Of a stretch of 34,916 nucleotides of DNA, positions 8,367 to 17,474 are shown in pieces. The notes below the pieces were generated by a model. It was not told the origin of the DNA. It ran no database searches and saw only the letters and a list, made by a program, of their open reading frames with translations. The stretch comes from Methanobrevibacter curvatus (lineage in GTDB: Archaea > Methanobacteriota > Methanobacteria > Methanobacteriales > Methanobacteriaceae): positions 1 through 34,916 of the forward strand of contig NZ_LWMV01000042.1 in assembly GCF_001639295.1 (NCBI RefSeq), written 5' to 3'. The position numbers and the translations under genes are program-made. Every line of letters starts with the position of its first letter. Within the stretch, counting starts at the first letter, position 1.

Positions 8367-8945
8367 TTAACTCTCAAAAATTAGTTTCCATTTATAAAAT
8401 AAAGAAAAAAATATTAAAAAAATTAACACAACATATGATGTAATAAATGGATTAAATCCCATATGTGTAATTTTAGACAAAAAACCATAAGAAGCATAAA
8501 AACTTGCCCCAAATAAAACACTAAGTAAAATCATGTTAAAAAAGTCATAACGGCTTACTAAATATTCTCCCTCGTTATCCTCTAAAAACTCACAGGAAAA
8601 ATTTAAAAATAATATAAAAGAAAAAACCATAATTACTAAATCAAAAAAAAATATTGCAAAAAAACAATTTAACAATAAAAAAATAAGAAAGAGAACCAGT
8701 AATCTTTGAAAAATAGTTCCTTTTTTAAAATACAACATTTTTCCAGTTATTGGAACTGTAAAAAACAGAAAAATAGCTAAAAGAGACCACATAAGAATGT
8801 TGAAATTATCTGAATTACTAGTATTAATCTCCATAAATTCATTATTTAAAATACTAAAAGCCAAAAAAAGAGAAACCGAAATTACTAAGATAAATATTTT
8901 CACAATATCTCTATCAAAAAAACCCAAAATATTTTTAACATTCAT
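8367..8945 (-). CDS. Multi-pass membrane protein of unknown function (island paralogue B)
   Basis: I do not recognise a family. The 192-residue product has about six hydrophobic segments and hardly any soluble part. It aligns by eye with the product of 8994-9584: GKMLYFKKGTIFQRLLVLFL corresponds to GIKILLKGYGSFLQRISIVI there, and both then have a segment ending in a short acidic loop before the last helices. The pair is thus probably an old tandem duplication. ATG at 8945 has GTGATTT upstream. It follows its paralogue by 48 bases on the same strand, so the island genes likely form one transcript in the order TPR, paralogue A, paralogue B. It may be an orphan island gene. Confidence 0.72.
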   Translation of the reverse strand: MNVKNILGFFDRDIVKIFILVISVSLFLAFSILNNEFMEINTSNSDNFNILMWSLLAIFLFFTVPITGKMLYFKKGTIFQRLLVLFLIFLLLNCFFAIFFFDLVIMVFSFILFLNFSCEFLEDNEGEYLVSRYDFFNMILLSVLFGASFYASYGFLSKITHMGFNPFITSYVVLIFLIFFSLFYKWKLIFES

Positions 8946-8993
8946 AAAAAAATCACATCAATTAACATCTATTAAAAACTAAATAAAATAAAA

Positions 8994-9584
8994 TCAAGTA
9001 TCTATATACCTTTTATCAATTCCACTAATAATTAAATAGACTGTTGAAAATATAGCGATTGATTGAGTAGCTAAATAAATCAATAAATAATAATTATCAA
9101 ACATACCATCAGTCACATAAAAAAATGAAGAAATAAATAATATTATAACTATAAAACTTACTAAAATATTTTTTTTTGAAGTACTTACAATTATATTTTT
9201 ATTTTCACTACTCACATCAGAAAAATAATTCAAAAAAAATCCTATGTAAAACATGATTAACACTTTTCCAAACCAATTCGAGTCAGACATTAGAATGCAA
9301 GCCATAAAGCTAGATATTAAAAAAATTACAATAGAAATCCTTTGTAAAAAGCTTCCATATCCTTTTAACAAAATTTTTATTCCAGGATATAAAATAAAAA
9401 CACTTAACAATAACAATGTAACAAAAAAACTGATTAAATATATTATTACCCATGAAAATTCATATATATCCCCATATACCATTAAATATATTAAACTATC
9501 CCCATATAAAATTGAATATACTATAAATAAAAAAATCAACAGTGGAATAAAAAATTTTTTCATTTTATTGCTTAAAATATTCAT
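8994..9584 (-). CDS. Multi-pass membrane protein of unknown function (island paralogue A)
   Basis: No family recognised. The 196-residue product has about six hydrophobic segments, with a hydrophilic loop (SSENKNIIVSTSKKN) before the last two or three. It is a diverged relative of the protein at 8367-8945. ATG at 9584 has GGGG five bases upstream, and the TPR gene stops 18 bases before it, so the two are almost certainly co-transcribed. Such a coupling of a TPR protein with small membrane proteins suggests a membrane-bound complex, but no function can be named. AT content resembles the surrounding genome. Confidence 0.72.
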   Translation of the reverse strand: MNILSNKMKKFFIPLLIFLFIVYSILYGDSLIYLMVYGDIYEFSWVIIYLISFFVTLLLLSVFILYPGIKILLKGYGSFLQRISIVIFLISSFMACILMSDSNWFGKVLIMFYIGFFLNYFSDVSSENKNIIVSTSKKNILVSFIVIILFISSFFYVTDGMFDNYYLLIYLATQSIAIFSTVYLIISGIDKRYIDT

Positions 9585-9602
9585 GTTTTCCCCTTTATTA
9601 TA

Positions 9603-10346
9603 TTATTGCTCGATTAATAGATTAAGTTTTTCTAAAAACAAGTTTACTTTTTCGTTAATTTTTTTAAAAGAAATTTCATCAAAATAAATCCTATCCAATA
9701 ATTCCAAGATTAATTGTAAACCTTTTTGATATGAATCTATTGCATCTTTTTTATTGTTTAACATTTCTAAAGCTTCTCCTTTAGAATAATAATATCGAAA
9801 GTCCTCATTAATACTTATTGCTTTATCATAATATTTGTTCGCATTAATATATTCACTATTATTTTTTAATAAATTTGCATAATAAAAATAAAATTCAGGG
9901 TTATCTGCATCAATTTTAATCATAGTATCAAGAGACTTTTTTGCCTCATCAATATTATTCAAGTTTAAGTTTGATATATATAATCCATAAAATGCTGAAA
10001 TATTAAATTTGTCTAAAAGAACTAATTGTTTATAGTATTTAATTGCATCATTATACTTTTCAAGTAAAAAAAATCCATGTGCCTTTAATTGTATAGCTAT
10101 TTTTTGATTATAATGATTTTGTGATAAAAAATATTCTGATAATTCAAAAACTTTTTCTATTTTATTTGATCTTTCATAAATTTCAACTTTTAACCAAAGT
10201 AAATCCATGTTTTCACTAAAAAGTTTATTGCCTTCCTCTAAAAAATTTAAAGCTTCATCATATTTTTTATCTGAAATTAAGCAAATAACACCATTTACCC
10301 ATAAATCCAAATCATTAGGATTAATTTTTATGGCTTTATCATACAA
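9603..10346 (-). CDS. Tetratricopeptide-repeat protein, apparently 5'-truncated
   Basis: This open part encodes about 247 residues made of roughly six TPR units, for example LYDKAIKINPND at the start, KKYDEALNFLEEGNKLF, EKYNDAIKYYKQLV and YINANKYYDKAISINED, and ends in a charged helical tail. TPRs form protein-binding superhelices; the partner is unknown and could be the two membrane proteins encoded downstream. The only nearby in-frame start is TTG at 10346, which falls in the middle of a TPR unit and lacks a ribosome binding site. The same frame stays open to 10448 and still reads as TPR sequence, so the true start has been lost (see the adjacent remnant). The gene may be non-functional, or expressed only if the frame is restored. 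Confidence 0.7.
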   Translation of the reverse strand: MYDKAIKINPNDLDLWVNGVICLISDKKYDEALNFLEEGNKLFSENMDLLWLKVEIYERSNKIEKVFELSEYFLSQNHYNQKIAIQLKAHGFFLLEKYNDAIKYYKQLVLLDKFNISAFYGLYISNLNLNNIDEAKKSLDTMIKIDADNPEFYFYYANLLKNNSEYINANKYYDKAISINEDFRYYYSKGEALEMLNNKKDAIDSYQKGLQLILELLDRIYFDEISFKKINEKVNLFLEKLNLLIEQ

Positions 10347-10550
10347 TTTAAATGCACTTTCAAACTTATTTAGGAGAACAAGAGATTTTGCATTGTATAC
10401 AACTGCTTGAAGAAATTTTGAATTTAAATTTAAACAATTGTTAAAAAATTATCCACAGCTATTAAATAATTTTTATTTTCATATATAAACAAGTTGCTAT
10501 AAAAGCCAAATAGAAAAATATATCCAAATAAAAAAACAAATTTTATAACT
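10347..10550 (-). pseudogene. 5' remnant of the TPR gene, frameshifted and cut by the right repeat
   Basis: Upstream of the open part the TPR frame continues to a stop at 10449-10451, reading ...CLNLNSKFLQAVVYNAKSL. A neighbouring frame then reads SNLFIYENKNYLIAVDNF, and joining the two at the run of six A bases (10443-10448; T6 in the coding sense) restores a normal TPR unit. This indicates a one-base frameshift at the homopolymer. The second frame meets a stop at the edge of the right inverted repeat (about 10551), where the original N-terminus is missing. Sequencing error at the homopolymer cannot be excluded. Confidence 0.55.
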
Positions 10551-10841
10551 TACAGTCAGAAACTTAATTTTTTGAGCTAATTTTTGCAGTTTAGTTGTAT
10601 ACAATCGACAAATTGTTGTTCCAAAAATTTGGTGTTGGAATATAAGAGGATGTCCCATAATTTTAAATTTTAGATAATTTAAAATTGGTTTTAAATTGAT
10701 TAAATTTAGTATAACTATTAATTAGAATTTTATTTAGTAAAATAATACTTAATAAACTGTTAATTTATATTTAAATAATTATTTATTGATTAAATTAATT
10801 TTAAAGATATTAATTTTTTTATGAAATTAATTATGGGACAC
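10551..10841 (-). repeat. Right inverted repeat of the island
   Basis: Reverse-complement copy of 7961-8256. The outer MITE-like part is 10650-10841, with termini ATGTCCCAT and TGGGACAC; the inner part (10551-10649) carries the same conserved block as the left copy. The outermost 81 bases also match 1-81. There is no gene in 10551-10896 other than this repeat and a 55-base spacer to cbiG. Confidence 0.88.
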
Positions 10842-10896
10842 CTTCTCTCTTTAAAAAAATAACATAAATATAACAAGAACACGATAAAAAAATTAA

Positions 10897-11994
10897 TCAC
10901 TTAGAAATGGCAACAGCTATTGTAACTCCATTAAAAGATGCTTTTCTATAAATTAATTTTGAATTCTCACCTGCAGAAATTAAAGAAACTGGTTCGCATA
11001 TTCCATAAACATTAAAATTTTCTTTAACAAATTCTGATTTAGATAAATCTTTAAAATCAAAATTTTGAATTTTTTCAATAGAAATAATATTTAATGGAAC
11101 ATTTAAGATTTCTGAAGACTCTATTATTCCTTTTTCATCTTTTTTAATGTCTGCAGTAGCCAATAAATCTATTCTACTTAAATCTATGTTTAAATCATTA
11201 GAAACAGCTTGAATGGCTGAAATAACCTTAGAATTTTCTATGTTTTTTTTTGAACCAATTCCAAACACTATTTTTTTTAGATTAAAATTGATATATTCAT
11301 CATGGTCGTGATCCTTTAAAATGGCTATTATTTTTTTATCTCCTTTAAAGTTTATAGCTTCTTTAAATTCACATTCTGAGATTTTTTTATCAAATTTGTC
11401 AGAGGGGTGTGTTTCAAGTGTAAAATTATTTTTATATTTTTCATTAGATGGTTTATTTTCATTTAATTTATTAAAATATTTATGAATATAAGAAATATCA
11501 AAGTTAGAAATTATTTTAATTTCTTTATCTTCTAAAATGGCTTTATTAAATCTTAAAATATTTTTTGGATTTAGAATTTCAAAATAAAAAATATTAGCAA
11601 ATACATCTATTCCTAAATGATTTGTAATATCTGTTGCAGTTGAAATAACAGCTGTTCCATTAATTAAATCAGCTATTTGAATTGTAAACTCATTAGCCCT
11701 TCCAATATGACCAGACAATAAACTTGTAACAAACTTGCCTTTTTCATCAATAGCTATTACACCTGGGTCTATTGTTTTATTTTCAATATATTGTGCAATG
11801 CTTCTGATTAAAATTCCTGTAGCCATGACTCCAACAATAATATCATAAGATGAAAAAACCTTAGCCATAATATTTTTAATATCTTTAAAATATAAATCAA
11901 CTTTAAGAATCTTAAAATCAGAACTTAATAATGTTTTTAAGTTTTTAGACAGTTCATGTCCCCTTTCACTTACAGACAAAATAGCTATTTTCAC
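10897..11994 (-). CDS. cbiG: Cobalt-precorrin-5A hydrolase
   Basis: An enzyme of anaerobic cobalamin synthesis that opens the lactone ring of cobalt-precorrin-5A and releases acetaldehyde. The product is 365 residues from GTG 11994. The N-terminal and middle parts carry family signatures: VKIAILSVSERG, GVMATGILIRSIA, DPGVIAIDEKG and SLLSGHIGRANE. A C-terminal CbiG domain begins near KKIVFGIGSKK and ends with GICEPVSLISAG. The linker between the domains (about residues 155-240) is low-complexity and longer than usual. The GTG is chosen because GGTGAT is three bases upstream; the longer in-frame start (MLLFYFFMLLFGDN) lies in a tandemly duplicated spacer. It follows cbiB by 121 bases and may be part of a cupin-cbiB-cbiG transcript. 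Confidence 0.9.
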   Translation of the reverse strand: MKIAILSVSERGHELSKNLKTLLSSDFKILKVDLYFKDIKNIMAKVFSSYDIIVGVMATGILIRSIAQYIENKTIDPGVIAIDEKGKFVTSLLSGHIGRANEFTIQIADLINGTAVISTATDITNHLGIDVFANIFYFEILNPKNILRFNKAILEDKEIKIISNFDISYIHKYFNKLNENKPSNEKYKNNFTLETHPSDKFDKKISECEFKEAINFKGDKKIIAILKDHDHDEYINFNLKKIVFGIGSKKNIENSKVISAIQAVSNDLNIDLSRIDLLATADIKKDEKGIIESSEILNVPLNIISIEKIQNFDFKDLSKSEFVKENFNVYGICEPVSLISAGENSKLIYRKASFNGVTIAVAISK

Positions 11995-12115
11995 ATTATC
12001 ACCAAATAAAAGCATAAAAAAATAAAATAAAAGCATAAAAAAATATAAAAAATTATATAAAAAATTATATAAAAAATATAAAAACCTAAAATCTATCCCA
12101 TTACAGGAAAATTAA

Positions 12116-13204
12116 TTAAAAATAAAACAATATTAAAAACAGCCCTAATGTTAAAAATAAAAATATTGCAAAAGCTAAAAAGCAAGACAATTTATTAAGT
12201 TTAATGGCTTTGTAAAAATCTTTTTTTCCAATTTCGTGGGATTTATCTCCCACTGTGTATACTCCTTCTTTTTCTAATTGAACATTCAATGCACCAGCAG
12301 TTGCAGCCATTGTAAAACCTGAGTTGGGACTAGGAGTGTTTCTACTATCTCTAATTAAAATTTTATAAGCGTTTTTCCAATCAAATCCTAAAAAATAAGC
12401 TGAAATTATAGTAAAAAATCCTGCTATTCTTGAAGGAATATAATTTAAAACATCGTCTAACTTTGCAGGAAAATAGCCAATAAATGAGTATTTATCATTT
12501 TTATATCCAACCATTCCATCTAATGTATTAATAACCCTATAAAAAATACAAAGTAATATTAAAAAAGAAATATAATTAAAAATATCAAAATAAATAATAT
12601 GATAGTCAAAGATTATATTAGAAAAAAATACATTAGAAAAAATTATATTATTCAAATTCAAGAGTTTTAAAATTATAAAAATACCGTTAAACAAAAATAA
12701 ATAGAAAAAAACTGAAATAACAGAATCTGTGATATTTTCACTTGTTGTTTCTATTAAAGCAGATAAAATCTTTTTTTCATTTAGTTCTTTAGTATCTCTA
12801 CTTACCAACATTGATAAAGACTTTCGAGCCAGTTTAATATTATGGTTTAAATCCAAAAAGACATTTTCAGAAGATTTAAATAAAAATTTTATAGAAAAAC
12901 TTGAAGACAAAATAATAACAGACAAAATAATAAATAAAATAAAATTAATTGAAAATCCAATAAATAGAATAATATAAAATATACATAAAACAGCAAAAAC
13001 AACACAAATTGTTAAAATAAATCCAGAGAGCTTATTCCTAAATTTAATTAAAGATTTTTGAAAAATAGAAATTAATTTACCTATTAACACTACTGGATGT
13101 AGTTTAGAAGGAAGTTCTCCAAAAATCAAGTCAATAACTATTGCCAAGATCAAAATTAGCAATGGTAAAAACACTTGTAAAAATATTGAATTGTTGAATA
13201 TCAT
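12116..13204 (-). CDS. cbiB: Adenosylcobinamide-phosphate synthase (CbiB/CobD)
   Basis: An integral membrane enzyme that joins the aminopropanol side chain to adenosylcobyrate. The 362-residue protein has multiple membrane helices and the family motifs IDLIFGELPSKLHPVVLIGK near the N-terminus, DGMVGYKNDKY near residue 225, DDVLNYIPSRI and RDSRNTPSPNSGFTMAATAG near 285. It is longer than the usual 300-320 residues because of an extra hydrophobic, Asn/Ile/Phe-rich stretch near residues 170-210. ATG at 13204 is preceded by a weak GAGAAA site. The cupin gene ends 12 bases upstream, so the two are co-transcribed. Confidence 0.92.
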   Translation of the reverse strand: MIFNNSIFLQVFLPLLILILAIVIDLIFGELPSKLHPVVLIGKLISIFQKSLIKFRNKLSGFILTICVVFAVLCIFYIILFIGFSINFILFIILSVIILSSSFSIKFLFKSSENVFLDLNHNIKLARKSLSMLVSRDTKELNEKKILSALIETTSENITDSVISVFFYLFLFNGIFIILKLLNLNNIIFSNVFFSNIIFDYHIIYFDIFNYISFLILLCIFYRVINTLDGMVGYKNDKYSFIGYFPAKLDDVLNYIPSRIAGFFTIISAYFLGFDWKNAYKILIRDSRNTPSPNSGFTMAATAGALNVQLEKEGVYTVGDKSHEIGKKDFYKAIKLNKLSCFLAFAIFLFLTLGLFLILFYF

Positions 13205-13216
13205 TTACTTTCTCAT

Positions 13217-13543
13217 TTATTTTTCGCTCTTTATAAGTGTCAAAATCATTTTAAATCTTTCTATAGCCAAAAGCCCATGGGGAATATTTGCAGGCATGAT
13301 AATAAGTTCTCCTTCTTTTAAGTAATGTTTAAGATTGTCAATTGTTATTTCTGCTTTTCCATCAATTATTTGAACAATAGCATCAAAAGGAGCACTATGA
13401 GTAGAAAGACTTTCACCTTTTTCAAAAGCGAAAATGGTTATGTTTCCAGCATTTTTTTTAACCAATTCACGACTAACAATAGACCCTTCTTGATATTCAA
13501 CAAAATCCCCAATATTTATTATTTTAGACTTCAAATTTTCCAT
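13217..13543 (-). CDS. Small cupin-domain protein
   Basis: A single-domain cupin of 108 residues. The two cupin motifs are visible: GESLSTHSAPFDAIVQIIDG and an EGELIIMPANIPHGLLA stretch. The first motif has His-Ser-Ala rather than the classic HxH, so metal binding may be altered. Cupins of this size bind small ligands or sugars; no substrate can be named. ATG at 13543 is selected by AGGTG upstream; an ATG three codons earlier is less likely. It lies 12 bases ahead of cbiB, which suggests a role tied to corrinoid synthesis or sensing, but this is only genomic context. Confidence 0.85.
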   Translation of the reverse strand: MENLKSKIINIGDFVEYQEGSIVSRELVKKNAGNITIFAFEKGESLSTHSAPFDAIVQIIDGKAEITIDNLKHYLKEGELIIMPANIPHGLLAIERFKMILTLIKSEK

Positions 13544-14289
13544 GAAAAACACCTGAATTAATATAAGATTTACACTTGAAACTTACCTCTAAATTGTGAG
13601 TTATTTAATAGTTATTTAATTATTTTTTTATAATTTTTTATGATATAAAACTATTATATAATGATAGATTTATTTATATTGATTAAAATATTTTTTTATA
13701 AAATTTAAAAAATTTAATAATAAATAAAAAAAATCAGATTTAGAATAATTGTTGCACAGCCTTTAAAGAAATATAAAATTAAAAAATTATAAATATAAAA
13801 AAATAAATAATTATAAATGCTAATTTTTTTATGAAAATTTAAAAAAATGATAAATTCATAGAAAAGATTATATACTAAAAAGTCTATATAATTAATAGAT
13901 TAGAAAACTTTTTTTAGAAATAATTTAACTGCTTATTAATTTAACTACTTATTATATAATAAAACTTTATAGATCTTTTTTTAAAAAGCTTATTTTATTG
14001 ATTGTTAAATGATAAAAGCTAAATTAAAAAAAAAGCTAATCATAATCTTATTTTACTAATATCTATCCTTTTTTATTGATGTTATTAATTTAAAGCTTAA
14101 CTTTATTTATTTAAATTCAAAAGCAAAGTATAAGAAATTTAATAATAAAAATAATGCATATAAATTAAAAAGAAAATTTATTTATTAAAACTTTTATAAT
14201 TCTTAAAATTTTTATCTGTTTCTTATGCTTATTTTAAAATAATTTTGAATTTAATTTATTACAATTTCACAAAAATGAGGTGTTTTTAT
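13544..14289. other. Divergent intergenic region between the cupin and psmB genes
   Basis: About 750 gene-free bases carrying the promoters of two divergent units. Candidate TATA boxes are GCATATAAATTAAA near 14156 for psmB, and the TATATAATAGTTTTATATC stretch (minus strand, near 13640-13660) for the cupin operon. Both are weak calls against the AT background. No small gene is seen. Confidence 0.5.
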
Positions 14290-14907
14290 ATGAAAGATAA
14301 AACATTAGAAGGAACAACAACAGTTGGAATAACATGTGCTGATGGTGTTGTTTTTGCAAGTGAGAGAAGGGCAAGCATGGGAAATTTAGTTGCTCATAAA
14401 GTCGCTGAAAAAATATTCAAAATTGATGATCATTTAGCAGCCACTATAGCTGGTTCTGTTGCTGATGCACAGAGTTTAATGAAAGTAATCTCTGCAGAAG
14501 TTTCACTTTATCAAATGAGGCAGGGAGAAACCATTAGTGTTGAAGCAGCATCTTCTGTATCTGCAAATATATTACATTCCTCTCCATTATATGTTCAAAC
14601 CCTTCTTGGTGGTGTTGATGAAAATGGAGCAGCTATTTACTCTTTAGACCCTGCTGGCGGTATGATTAAGGACACATTTATCTCAACTGGTTCTGGATCT
14701 ACTTTTGCATATGGTGTTTTAGAAGACAGATTCAAAGAAAACTTATCTGTTGATGAAGGTATTGATTTAGCTGTTAGAGCTATTAAATCCGCTACAGAAA
14801 GAGACACTTTCTCTGGAAATGGTATTTTAGTTGCAACTGTCACAAAAAATGGCTTTAAAATGCTTTCTAAAGAAGAAGTCGAAAAAAAATTAAAAGAAAT
14901 TAGTTAA
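14290..14907 (+). CDS. psmB: Proteasome beta subunit (catalytic)
   Basis: The catalytic subunit of the archaeal 20S proteasome, a threonine protease. The 205-residue precursor has an 8-residue propeptide (MKDKTLEG) followed by TTTVGI, so autocleavage between Gly8 and Thr9 exposes the nucleophile Thr9. Further family features are ADGVVFASERRASMG and TGSGSTFAYGVLED. ATG at 14290 is preceded by GAGGTG at a good distance; an upstream in-frame ATG at 14245 lacks such a site and would lengthen the propeptide. It is followed by a T-rich region and then by the fttA gene on the same strand. Confidence 0.96.
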   Translation: MKDKTLEGTTTVGITCADGVVFASERRASMGNLVAHKVAEKIFKIDDHLAATIAGSVADAQSLMKVISAEVSLYQMRQGETISVEAASSVSANILHSSPLYVQTLLGGVDENGAAIYSLDPAGGMIKDTFISTGSGSTFAYGVLEDRFKENLSVDEGIDLAVRAIKSATERDTFSGNGILVATVTKNGFKMLSKEEVEKKLKEIS

Positions 14908-14999
14908 ACCATTAAAATAAGATATTGAATTGAATTATTAATTTGATTGAATTATTAATTTGAGATATTAAATTTGAATTAAATTGTTTAATTAACTAA

Positions 15000-15080
15000 T
15001 TTTTTTATTCATTCTTTTTAATAGTTTTTTATTTTAATTATTTTTTTTATTTTATTAATTTTATTTTTATTTATTTTTTA
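15000..15080 (+). terminator. T-rich transcription termination region after psmB
   Basis: Several runs of five to eight T bases occur in succession on the coding strand starting about 90 bases past the psmB stop. Oligo-T tracts of this kind are the 3'-end signal of archaeal genes, including FttA-dependent termination. There is no GC-rich hairpin. Confidence 0.5.
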
Positions 15081-15569
15081 AAGTGATTAGACAATTAATA
15101 CATCTAATCATTTATTATTTATCCTAACCTAATTATTTTAAATCTTTTTTATCCTAAAAATTTATGTAAAAAATGTATTTGTATTATTTTTTATAAATTA
15201 ATTTTTAAAAATTTTACTATTCTTCCATTGATTTATTTTAAAGAATCACAAGTGAATTTTAAAAATATTCTTAATATTAACACTATTAATTAAAAGAAAA
15301 TTAATTAAAAGAAAAATCTATTTCTAAAAAATACTTAAATTTAAGGGTATTTTTAGAGTTTATTTAAAATTTAAGCTATAATAAATAAATAAATCATGCT
15401 ATAACCAGTACAATGAATCAATCATTATAAAATATTATCAAGATTTCATGATGCTTTATTATGACATTATTCATAAAAAAAAAAAAAAAAAATTTATTTA
15501 TTTACTTACTTATTTACTTATTATTTGAATATGTAGTTAAACAGTGCAAACTGCTAAAAAAGTGATTAA
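15081..15569. other. Leader/promoter region of fttA with homopolymer and tetranucleotide repeats
   Basis: No gene is seen. A run of 18 A bases (15475-15492) is followed directly by repeated TTTA/CTTA units to about 15530. A small inverted repeat, AATGA-ATCAA-TCATT, lies near 15411-15425. The fttA ribosome binding site AGTGATTAA precedes the ATG. Confidence 0.5.
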
Positions 15570-17474
15570 ATGTCAAACATATTAGAAGATATTAAAAAAA
15601 CTATAATCCGTCGACTACCTGAAGAGGTACAAGTTGCTCAAGTAGAATTCGAAGGTCCAGAAGTGGTAATTTACACTAAAAATCCCGAAATTATTACAGA
15701 AAAAGGAGATTTAGTTAGAAACATTGCTAAAGACATGCGAAAAAGGATTATTATTAGAAGTGACAAGTCTGTACTCCTTGATCCTGAAAAAACTATAGAA
15801 AAAGTCCGTGAAATTGTTCCAGAAGCTGCTGAAATAACAGATATTAGTTTTGATGAAGTTACTTGTGAAGTTATTATTGTATCAAAAAAACCTGGTCTTG
15901 TTATTGGAAAATTCGGGGTGACTTCAAGAGCTATTACAAAAAACACTGGATGGGCCCCTAAAATATTAAGAACTCCTCCTATTTCATCTGAAATTATTGA
16001 AAGGATTAGAAATGTAAATAGGAACAATAGTAAAGAAAGAAAAAAAATATTACAAACTCTTGGAGCAAGAATTCATCAAGGAACAAAACACGATAGTGAT
16101 TGGGCAAGATTAACTTCTATGGGCGGATTTAAAGAGGTTGGAAGGTCTTGTATGTTACTTCAAACTCCTAACAGCCGAGTTATGTTAGATTGTGGAGTAA
16201 ATGTTGCTGGTAGCGATGATAAAAGCTCTTTTCCATATTTAAATGTTCCAGAATTTAATTTAGAAGATTTAGATGGAATAATTATTTCCCATGCACATTT
16301 AGATCATTGTGGCTTTGTTCCCTTTTTATACCACTATGGATATGAAGGACCTATCTACTGTACTACTCCTACAAGAGATTTAATGACTTTATTACAGTTA
16401 GATCATATTGATATTGCCCACAGAGAAGGTAATCCTCTTCCATTCACCTCAAAACATGTACAAAAAAGTTTAAAACATACAATTACTTTAGATTATGAAG
16501 AAGTAACAGATATATCACCAGACATTAAATTAACATTTCATGATGCAGGTCATATAATTGGTTCTGCTATGAGCCATATGCACATAGGCGATGGAGACCA
16601 CAACATAGTCTACACAGGAGACTTTAAATTTGAAAAAAGTAGGTTATTAGGAGCAGCTACACATAAATTTCCTCGTGTTGAAACCTTAGTCATGGAAAGT
16701 ACATATGGTGGAAAAGATGATGTTCAACCATCTAGAAATTCTGCTGAGAAAGAACTAATGAAAACTATTTATAGAACTTTAAAAAGAGGAGGAAAAGTGT
16801 TAATTCCTGTTTTTGCTGTTGGAAGAGCACAAGAGTTAATGATAGTTTTAGAAGAATATATGACTCATGGAATGATTGAAGAGGTTCCAATATACATTGA
16901 TGGGATGATTTGGGAAGCAACAGCTATTCACACAGCAAGACCAGAGTATTTAAGTAAAGATTTAAGAGACCAAATATTCCATGCTGGAAGAAATCCATTT
17001 ATGTCTGAGCCATTTATTAAAGTCCGAAAACCAGATCAAAGAGATGATATCATAGATGGAAAACCTGCCATTATTCTTTCCACATCTGGTATGTTGACTG
17101 GAGGTAATTCAGTTGAGTACTTTAAAAAATTATGTGATGATGAAAAAAATACTCTAATTTTCGTTGGTTATCAATCCGAAGGGTCATTAGGTAGGAGAAT
17201 CCAAAAAGGATGGAAAAAAATACCTCTTAAAGAAGATGGAAAAACCAATGTTTACTATGTTAAAATGGAAGTTAAAACCCTTTCAGGATTTAGTGGACAT
17301 TCAAACAGAAGACAATTAATGGAATATGTTAAACGTCTAACTGTTAAGCCAGAAAAAATAATTACTTGTCATGGAGACCAATATAAAACAGTAGATCTTG
17401 CAACAAGTATCCATAGAAGCTATAAAATTGAAACAAGAACCCCCCTTAACTTAGAAGCTACAAGAATTTTATAA
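15570..17474 (+). CDS. fttA: Transcription termination factor FttA (aCPSF1; KH + beta-CASP ribonuclease)
   Basis: An archaeal homologue of the CPSF73 cleavage factor that ends transcription by cutting nascent RNA. The 634-residue protein has two N-terminal KH domains (about 1-145, with the [10 protein letters not shown] loop of the second), a metallo-beta-lactamase core and a beta-CASP domain. Zinc ligands are clear in HAHLDH (H241, H243, D245, H246), [16 protein letters not shown] and, near the C-terminus, GFSGHSN and TCHGDQY. Length and order agree with methanogen orthologues. It is downstream of the proteasome beta gene on the same strand, an association seen in other archaea, but 660 bases with a T-rich stretch lie between them, so it likely has its own promoter. 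Confidence 0.96.
   Translation: MSNILEDIKKTIIRRLPEEVQVAQVEFEGPEVVIYTKNPEIITEKGDLVRNIAKDMRKRIIIRSDKSVLLDPEKTIEKVREIVPEAAEITDISFDEVTCEVIIVSKKPGLVIGKFGVTSRAITKNTGWAPKILRTPPISSEIIERIRNVNRNNSKERKKILQTLGARIHQGTKHDSDWARLTSMGGFKEVGRSCMLLQTPNSRVMLDCGVNVAGSDDKSSFPYLNVPEFNLEDLDGIIISHAHLDHCGFVPFLYHYGYEGPIYCTTPTRDLMTLLQLDHIDIAHREGNPLPFTSKHVQKSLKHTITLDYEEVTDISPDIKLTFHDAGHIIGSAMSHMHIGDGDHNIVYTGDFKFEKSRLLGAATHKFPRVETLVMESTYGGKDDVQPSRNSAEKELMKTIYRTLKRGGKVLIPVFAVGRAQELMIVLEEYMTHGMIEEVPIYIDGMIWEATAIHTARPEYLSKDLRDQIFHAGRNPFMSEPFIKVRKPDQRDDIIDGKPAIILSTSGMLTGGNSVEYFKKLCDDEKNTLIFVGYQSEGSLGRRIQKGWKKIPLKEDGKTNVYYVKMEVKTLSGFSGHSNRRQLMEYVKRLTVKPEKIITCHGDQYKTVDLATSIHRSYKIETRTPLNLEATRIL

Larger units (their letters stand above)
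7961..10841. mobile_element. Composite, inverted-repeat-bounded island with three genes
   Basis: Two near-identical blocks of about 290 bases in opposite orientation enclose 2.3 kb carrying two related membrane-protein genes and a TPR gene, all on the minus strand. This is the geometry of a composite transposon or of an invertible segment. No transposase or recombinase is recognisable inside. A further partial copy of the end at 1-81 shows that the repeat is dispersed in this genome. Target-site duplication was not found by eye. Whether it moves or inverts is inference. Confidence 0.6.

Noticed and set aside
8151-8384. 77-codon open frame MGHPLIFQHQIFGT... overlapping the left inverted repeat
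   Set aside because: It starts inside the terminal inverted repeat, has no ribosome binding site and resembles no transposase; the right copy of the repeat does not keep the same frame beyond the repeat. Treated as part of the element.
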